Source: Elmis aenea
Taxonomy: Eukaryota; Arthropoda; Insecta; Coleoptera; Elmidae
NCBI GenBank assembly: GCA_947652605.1
Contig: OX393577.1
Span: forward strand, 25,733,466-25,797,465
Length of the DNA stretch: 64,000 nucleotides
Direction of reading: 5' to 3'
Shown here: piece after piece, positions 56,699 through 64,000 of the stretch
Numbering within the stretch: position 1 is the stretch's first letter
Layout of the letters: the number at the start of each line of letters is the position of its first letter
Program-made: the position numbers and the translations under genes
Notes under the pieces: model-generated
What the model saw: only the letters and a program-made list of their open reading frames with translations
Database searches by the model: none
Told to the model about the DNA's origin: nothing

Positions 56699-57955
56699 GT
56701 AAGCCATTAATATCTGGAACATTCAAATATGGAATGTTCAAGTCTGGTAATGCACCGATAGATTCATTCAAATCTTGAATAGTTCAACGCTGAAATCACT
56801 CTACGCGGGAATCATGCAACGATGGAACCATGCAACACGGGAATCGTTCATCGCTGGAAAGCTCAAATCTGGAAACCGGAAATTAAGAATTTTTGCTGGT
56901 CTCTATATTACAACAGCCTAAGTATAATATAATTACAAAACACTTCGTTTTATATTTTGTCTTAAATATTTATTTCTTTTTGTAAGTTACTTTCTCTTTG
57001 AAATTGACTAGGCATTATAATTACGCAACTTTGCCCCAATTTGTAGCCCTTGAGATAAATTAACACGATTTTTTATCTTGCACTATACAATAGTTAAGAA
57101 AATATTACTTCTGTAATTATATTATACTTAGGCTGTTGTAATATAGATGGCAGCAAAAATTCTTAATTTCCATGGCCAACTTCATTCATAATCCGCTCAG
57201 CTGCTTGCTTCGCTACTTATATGGCCGTCCCAACTCCAAATTTTTCATTGTTGTGAGAAGTCAAAATAGACTGTCAAAATAGTACGTCAGGTGGTGCCCT
57301 CAGTAATGTATTTTAAATGTCATTTATGTTCAAAAATGTCATGTTAATACTAATAATGGCAGTTAAATGTCCAAGTTAAGAAAAATTCAACAAATATTTT
57401 TATGAATAGTTATAACAATTATTCTTCATGATTTAATTTGCAATGGTCACTGAATTTGGGAAAAGTATAAATATTTTTTAGCAAAGCAACAAACCCGTCA
57501 AAAAGTTGTGAGCTTGGTAAAGCACATATTTACCTCAGGAAATTTCCCATAAGCGAAGTTGATTGCGGTTGGTTATTTTTACAGGTAAATAATTATTATT
57601 CAAGTTTTATGGAAATATGTGACTATCAATTTAAAAAAATATAGTTATTGATATACTTCAAAGGAAGCGCCAGTTGACGTACTTTTTTGACGTTTACCTG
57701 GGAACGATGTTTATGGTCAATTGGGACGGCCATATAAGTAGCGTAGCGGATTATGAATGAAGTTGGCCATGTTAATTTCTGGATTCCAGATTTGAGCGTT
57801 CCAGCCATGAACGATTCCCGTGTTGCATGGTTCCATCGTTGCATAATTCTCGCGTTGAGTGATTCCAGCGTTGAACGATTCAAGATTTGAATGATTCTAC
57901 GGGTGCATTTTCCAGATTTGAACATTCCATATTGGCATGTTCCAACTTTGCATGC
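56699..57955. mobile_element. Foldback with 16-bp minisatellite arms, copy 2
   Basis: The left arm (56699-56880) is the same 16-bp array as at 47577; the right arm (about 57780-57955) is its inverted complement, with TTCCAGATTTGAGCG and GAACGATTCAAGATTTGAAT. Inside the arrays, the linkers ATTAAGAATTTTTGCTG and its complement (57155) face each other around a fragment matching the 47853 element. The right arm is split by a 601-bp insertion (57171-57771). Tandem-repeat-filled inverted arms recall Foldback/Galileo-type elements of Drosophila, but only in layout. The minus frame at 57626-57925 is a repeat artefact. Confidence 0.78.
57171..57771. mobile_element. 601-bp element with CATGGCC ends and 8-bp duplication
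   Basis: The perfect duplication TTAATTTC is at 57163-57170 and 57772-57779. The inverted ends CATGGCCAACTTCATTCATA and its complement extend for more than 60 bp, through CGCTACTTATATGGCCGTCC. An 8-bp duplication with CA-starting ends fits the P superfamily, or an unusual hAT; no transposase is present to decide. Confidence 0.82.
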
Positions 57956-60474
57956 GGCTCCAATTTAGGGTCACTAACAATGTTAGGCGCAAATTTTTAC
58001 GAACGAGAGATAATTAATTTGTGTGGAACCTAAATTTATTTGATAAAATATATTGCAAGCAACTCTATTTACACGTGATGAAAAACAGAGAAACATGAAA
58101 ATATTGATTTCTGTATTACTTAAACTTCTAAATTTTAAGCCTTTTATCAACTTTGTTACTTTTTTTAGAGTCTTCTTGGATTTTTGAAGTGGAATATAGT
58201 ACTTAAGATCATTAATTATGGATACAGTGTAATATCATAGTGCTAATGAAACATTTATAAATAGCTGGCTTTAAATTTTAGCTTCGTCAGGAAAAACAAA
58301 TCTCATCCAAATTGTGAAAGAGTAATAACAAGTATTATAATTTAAAGTTTGTTTGGAACAGTTTTACAAAAACCACTATATAAATTAGTATACAAAATCA
58401 TAAATTTGATAACTCTCTTTTGATTTAAAACCACATAAGAAATTTAAAAAGTCATTATTGGTTAATGTAAAGAAAAATTTCTTAATCCTGTAGATGGGTT
58501 GCAGAAGTTAAGCATTACATATGCTAGTTTCGTAGGTTCAATGTTTAAGAGGGCGTTGCAGTCAATAGATTGTATTGGTGAAATTGAATAATACTTAAGT
58601 ATCATTTCTTAATTGTCTTTTATTGCGGTGATTTAAAAAAGCTTTTTGTTGGTCATTTAAAGAGCATTCAAAAAAACAGTTAAAACTTGTGTGCTTCTTT
58701 AATGTTTAACCATTATTAGTCATTTAATTTGCGGTAGTGGTCAGTATATGTAGGTGGTATTTGTTGGTCTGTGAAGCGTTATCCAGACGGGTTTAGGGTG
58801 GAGGAACCAGACAACCGCCATTGGCGGTTTTTTTAAGTAATTACTAAATGCATCCTTAATTTCAGCAACTGGCACGTTTTGATTTATAAGGCAAAATTAA
58901 GCAGTTGTAAAAACATGTTTCTTTTTGCATTTTTTACGGATTATATTAGTACCTAGGAGTTCGTGATATCAAAATCTGAAAACAAATATCGATGTGTTGA
59001 AATTAATTTCTTAGCTTTAAGTAGGATGATTAGGTACTAATTACTGAAGTGTGAGCTTCTAGCATGCGTATTTTTTTTTTAAACGTAACCCACCTACACT
59101 CCAACAAATATAAATAAAAAACCAATATCGAAATATAGCTTAAAAATATTTTTCTGCGCTTAAGAAATAATTAAATATCCTATTAAAATATCACATAAAG
59201 CTTTCTTTAAGTATATAAACACACACAATAAACGTTTGTCCTTTAAAATAAATTTTCTGAGGTATACAAATGTGTATAAATAATCTCGTTAAAAAATAAT
59301 ATGAAACTGAAATTTATATTCTACAGAGAGCAGTCGCTAACAAAAAGAAATTTGTTTTCGTTAATGTCGTGGCTTTGATCATCAAATTTTTAGGTTGTTA
59401 AGAATCTTCTTTGTATGGCTTTATAATAATTATTTACTAAGTTATTTTTCCTTCTAATTTTACGGACGAAATAATCTCAAGTGTATAAGCAAGAAGGGGA
59501 ACATTTCAACTGAATTTCTCTTTGAGTAAAATAAGTGTCGGTGTAATAAGTATAACCAAGAACAGGATAAACAGAAGTTACTGTTTTTAAAATATTGCTG
59601 TAGTTAGGTTTAGATTTGCAATAAATTTTCTAGATTAATGTTTTAATTATTTTGTTTAAAAAACGCGCGAAGATACTGTCTTTATTATTAAAAATTTTTG
59701 AAAAAATCCTTTTAGCTTAACTAACATTCTCAGGAGCATATAATAATTTCATAGATTTGCTGCTTGGCGTGCTTGTTTTAATATTAAAATAAAATTAAAG
59801 CAGGTTATAAATGATACTAAATCTAGCATAACTTAAATCTCGAATTCCGAAATCGAGGCGATTATTTTTCGGTTTATGTACAACAAAAAATAAACGTACT
59901 TATATAATGTTTAAGACTTTAAAAATTATATACAAAATAATTTAAGAAATAAAAACGAATTTAATTAAAAATCACTTTACTTTTTTTCGAAGGACCTTTT
60001 TTTAAAAGTATTAGTTCATTTTCAAGATTCTCGTCTATTTATTGGTTGGTGTTTTATTTTTTAATTTATTTGATATTATGTAAGACTGCTATTAATAAAG
60101 AGGCAAGAGTCTGAAACCGGTCTAGCATTTCAACAAAAGATTTTAGTTAGTACACTTACTTACATTAATAAATACTTACATAAGTGAAACTTAAATAACT
60201 GAAGCATTTAGCAAGTACTTGAAATGTTTTTGTCAATGTAATATAAAAATTAAGTAAGAAAGAAAGAAGAGGAAATTACAAATCTGCTAGGACTGTGACC
60301 AGAATATAACTTTGTACATTAACCATTAAAAAGATATTTCAAAATAATAGACAAGTGTATTACTAAGAATCACTTAATATTAAATTTAAACAAATGAAAG
60401 TTATATGAGAATAAACGTTTTAGAACATTCAAGATAAAATCTTATATCTCTTACCAAGCCGTATAATGTGCAAT
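57956..60474 (-). other. Putative Netrin intron, nothing recognised
   Basis: AT-rich, with no supported gene. A small ACCGCCATTGGCGGT hairpin followed by a T-run occurs at about 58816-58835; in a eukaryotic intron it has no evident meaning. Confidence 0.45.
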
Positions 60475-60705
60475 TTAAAACTGCATTTTGTTCAAGCAGT
60501 CACTTTGAATTAAGTACAAAAAGTATTTTTTTATATTATCTTGATCCGCCCCTTTTATCTTAAAGTAACTAAATCTTGCAACTTTTCCAATTTGCCCCGA
60601 GGTAAGCCCTGTGCTTGAGAGAATGTTTGAATATTTTTCTGAACTCAGAGGGATTTTCCCGTCGATTAAACTTTGTTTTATGCGCCCTTCTGCCTGAAAA
60701 GGCAA
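60475..60705 (-). other. Possible unrecognised terminal exon
   Basis: On the minus strand a good acceptor (CCCTTGCCTTTTCAG) is followed at 60693 by an open frame: AEGRIKQSLIDGKIPLSSEK, YSNILSSTGLTSGQIGKV, then ARFSYFKIKGADQD and a lysine-rich tail to TAA at 60477-60475. A good donor-like TTG|GTAAGA lies 20 bases after the stop. Composition is more protein-like than other frames in this region. I do not recognise the family; it may be a retrogene or transposon piece. Confidence 0.28.
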
Positions 60706-63160
60706 GGGATGGATTTGTTTTAATATGTCACTGTCTTCTTTCCTTTTTCACAGAAATGTTAATATCACTTAAAACTAGAAGTAATTAAAACGTTAATTAA
60801 ATGCATGCAGTTCATCATGTCGTCGAATACATATGTAGGGGGTGTATGAAAATGCATGTAAATGACTACTTATTATTAATTAATACTTTGAAAAATGAGC
60901 TAATAGGGGAAAGAGCAATGAACTCATGTTTATCATTAAAGCAAGTGTAGGTATGTTACTTTTGGTGGTTAGCTGGTGGTTTAAAAATGTCAATTTGACA
61001 AAGTTTATGCCGAAAAAAGGCTACTTTGATGAGCGTGGTTGTTTCATTCAAAAATTTGTATACAAGGTGTTTCACTTTTCCATGGGACACTATTGCTATC
61101 TCCGAAAATAATAAAAATACAAGATTGTTTAAATGGGACAAAAGCTATTTAGGAGTGTATTTTAAAAAATATCATGGCTTGCGTGATATAACGAAAAAAC
61201 CGAAATCGATTAAAATTTTTAATTTTAAATATCTCGACTGTTGTTGCGAATACATAAAAACGCAAAGCAATAATGTTTTGCAGATTTTGTTTGCTATAAG
61301 ATGGCGATAGTCAGATTTTTATTTATAAATTACCGGGCGAGATATTCGACAAAACAACTTTTTTTTAAATGGCAGTCGTAGTAGGTGATGACTTAGATTT
61401 AAAGATTATTTTTTTCTCTCTACAATGATAATATTTTATGTCTATTTTCAAAAATAAGCGAAATAACCTAAAAACATGTAAAATCTTAAGATAAAAATCA
61501 AGGTTGCCATGGAAAAAACATAAACCAACTTTATTTGTTTTATTTCGACCCTTGCTTGTCTATTATGTCACTCTTTAAACAATGATATTTAAACAAATGT
61601 AATGCGAAATTAAAATAATCACACTAATAGTCATAATATGAATGTATTTTATACCTCTTCGTCAATGCCCCGTATTTTTAATATAACAAAAGAACCCTTT
61701 TTTTTAATAACTCAAAAACCGGAAATTATAGAACATTTTTGAAAGCGGTTCTGAGTTTGTCTCAAAAAGCTGCACATTTTTGGTAATTTAACGTTTCTCT
61801 TTCTTGAATATTATGCGAGATACCCATGTAATCCCATCGAATTTGGACCACCCTGTACATGATAGCGGCTTGACTGGTTTGACAGTCTCCTGCGTTCGAA
61901 TGGAATTTCTTGGTCCTAGATGCTTCTTGCTTAGTGCTGAACCTGTCGTTTAAAAATAATCGACCCTTTTATATTTTGAGTGAGTTGACGGACCAGGTAC
62001 GTAACGATGAAGTTATTAAGTGACGCCGAAAATTTCGTCTTGCAGCTTTACACAAGCATTGCTTTTGCAAAATGATTTTAACTGCAAATACGCCTTAGCA
62101 TCCGGCCACTGATGCATGTCAAATAAATGGTACAGTTTGGGGTTAAATTCTGCGTCATTACAATCTTATCAACTTAAACTCTGACTACTTTGAAATGAAA
62201 AACTCAATCTCCCGTTACTGAGCGCCATATTGTATTTCTCAAAGCTCTCAGTGTTAAAGTGAGGAAGTAGCACTAAATAAGTGAGATATTTATGATATTT
62301 CAATATTGCTTTTCACTGTGATCAATGACTTACAGGTGGCGTTAGCACCCGCATCTACTTAGTTACTTTTATTACTTGTACCTCAGCAATATTTATGGGT
62401 ACTTGTGGCTTAATGAAAGTAATATGTTCAATCGACATTTAATAGCCATGAAGTAGGTAGTTAATGTGAAAGTATAATGAGCAATGAAACGTGGAGGTCT
62501 TCTGCATATACTTTAGATATATTTTTTGTTGTTTGAGAGCTCAATCTAAAGAGGCGAATCCTTTTATGGATGCACAAGCTATAACAAGAACATACGTTTT
62601 TTTTTTGGCCGCCGGACGTACTACTAAAGCGTGATATAAAGGGTGTTTATAAAGCTAAGTGAAAAATCATGAACAGAGCCGGAAGGTTGCAACGACCCTG
62701 GTGTTAAATTACAAATGTAAAATAACTGAAAATACGGTTTTATTTATTAACATATACCTAGGTATTACTTAAAATTCATTCATACAAAACAATGAATGAA
62801 ATTGCAAAATGAGTAAAATATGTGTTTAACGTTTGATTTAATTTGCTCAAATCATGAAAAACAGATAAGAATTTAAAATAAAAAACATTTACCGCTTCTG
62901 AATTACTGTAAGCTCTAGACCTCCGAACCCCATTCGTTCCAGAAGTTGTTCGGGTAATTTTCTCCATAAAAATAAATGTATATTCAACTAATCGTTTCAG
63001 GACCCTTAAAATTTTTTCGATATAAAAAATAGAAAAAATCGGAGAAATAACGATTTTCTCACAAGCTTTTTACATTTAGTAATTTTTATTTGTGCCATAA
63101 CAAATGTATATTATTATAGATAGGTAATATAAAAATGATCCAAAAAATAAGTAAAACGTA
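60706..63160 (-). other. Putative Netrin intron with repeat ends
   Basis: At 61842-61857 the plus strand reads TTTGGACCACCCTGTA, preceded by TCCCATCGAA and GCGAGATACCC; this is a CAGGGTG-group terminus on the minus strand. A weaker ACAAGGTGTTTCAC lies at 61062. AGGGTGTTTATAAAGC at 62640 is another repeat-like end. Overlapping open frames at 60926-61310 and 62776-62967 have no family motif. Confidence 0.45.
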
Positions 63161-63300
63161 AAAAAAGAGACTAAATTTGAGAGATTTGTTCGACTTTTTA
63201 GTTTTTGTTCGAGTTTAAAAAGCGGATTTTACTGGAATTTTGGTTCGAGTTCCGCGTTGTTCGAACATCAAACCGTTCGAAGATCAAGAGTGTACTGTAT
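63161..63300 (-). mobile_element. Possible pogo/Tigger-like transposon end
   Basis: On the minus strand from 63300 the sequence reads TACAGTACACTCTTGATCTT, followed by several CGAAC and TCGAAC repeats. Starts of the CAGTA...CGAAC kind are common in pogo-type elements. No second end or transposase was found. Confidence 0.35.
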
Positions 63301-64000
63301 TATCAGAACTTTTGTGCAGTTTTTTGTCATAAACGCATTTTGTAACACTTAATCTGAAGGTGTAAATACCAGATTTTTCAAAATGTACATTTGAAGAAAA
63401 CTATTTTGTCAAGTGCATGTGATATTGGTTTTAAATAATTAGCTAACATCGTCTACAGCAAAGCCATCCAAATGTGAGGTATTAAAAATGATAATAAGAG
63501 CTCCTTAACTAGATAAAAACTCGCTTTAAACTAGAATTTCATCTGTTGTTGTCCTAAATGCAACCACGACTTGATAAGTTATGTAATACTCCTAACAAAC
63601 AAGCTTATATGTCATATTAGTTTCTAACATGGGTGCGAATAAGTTTTAAGTATTTTTATATTACATTTCGTTGATATCAATAAAATTATATTTACAAAAC
63701 TTTTTTTTAATATCCACCCCATCTTAAAAAGAAGAAGCCGATTCCTACGTAACACTGAAAAATCAACCTGTCTACCGGACGAGAGTTTAAGTAGAACTGG
63801 TCTACAGTAGGTATGGACCTTTAAATTAATTTCTGAAAATAATTTAATTTATATGAACAAAAATATAAAATAACATAATAACAAAAAACCTGTTAATATT
63901 TTATTTTTGATCACGGGTTCGTATGAGAGAAGTTACAATTTATTTTTAAAAGTGCAACATTTCTCATACCTCAGAAGTTATAGCAAAAAATATAATTTCT
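63301..64000. other. AT-rich end of window, nothing recognised
   Basis: No exon, transposon end or notable repeat was seen. Confidence 0.5.

Noticed and set aside
47577..57955. Possible CRISPR-like array of 16-bp repeats
   Set aside because: Units are contiguous and degenerate with no spacers, and the host is an animal.
58816..58835. GC hairpin plus T-run
   Set aside because: It looks like an intrinsic terminator, but that has no meaning in insect nuclear DNA.
62776..62967. Minus-strand frame as a possible upstream Netrin exon
   Set aside because: The donor phase at GCG|GTAAAT does not give the phase-1 end needed to join the exon at 25537, and no laminin-EGF cysteines are present.

Overview
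This window is AT-rich nuclear DNA from an insect, possibly a beetle (the order is only a guess). The organism is inferred from two intron-containing animal genes, from insect-type transposons (Jockey-like and RNase H-bearing non-LTR elements, mariner, piggyBac, hAT, Helitron) and from long AT-rich introns. Nothing looks bacterial or viral.

Two real genes are supported, both on the minus strand. At 1816-2388 there is a complete four-exon prefoldin subunit 4 gene of 134 residues with clean splice sites. Further right are the last three coding exons of a Netrin gene: 25537-25469, 19775-19583 and 7596-7440. They join in phase and encode the whole C-terminal NTR/C345C domain with its six cysteines. 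The two introns between them are 5.7 kb and 12.0 kb. I found no laminin-EGF exon further right, so 25538-64000 is probably part of a very long upstream Netrin intron, though that is inference.

The rest is mostly transposon debris, much of it nested. Elements with defined ends include: a 345-bp Helitron at 45494-45838; hAT-type elements with 8-bp target duplications (26578-28054, 43250-44063, 49699-49969, 22068-23659, 34808-36143, and 28450-30314 with an imperfect duplication); TTA/TAA-duplicating PIF/Harbinger-type MITEs (8886-9240, 10106-10819, 20425-20671, 42483-42837); a piggyBac remnant inside a Jockey remnant (39901-41195); a perfect-TA mariner palindrome (41648-42367); and two solo LTRs in opposite orientation.

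A recurring theme is large foldback (inverted-duplication) elements of 0.6-1.5 kb. Several share the terminus TA-CAGGGTG, then AAATTCGA, then ATCTCG. In two of them the duplicated part is the 5' end of a mariner-type transposase gene. Another theme is a degenerate 16-bp minisatellite at 47577-47775 that recurs as the two inverted arms of a 1.26-kb foldback at 56699-57955, which is itself interrupted by a separate 601-bp element.

The most instructive single locus is 16532-17824. A 5'-truncated retrotransposon inserted into a MITE, and the MITE supplies the first seven codons of a 252-residue RNase H-like reading frame. No complete autonomous transposon was found in the window. I did not find a convincing new biological system; the best leads are the foldback families and the minisatellite element.
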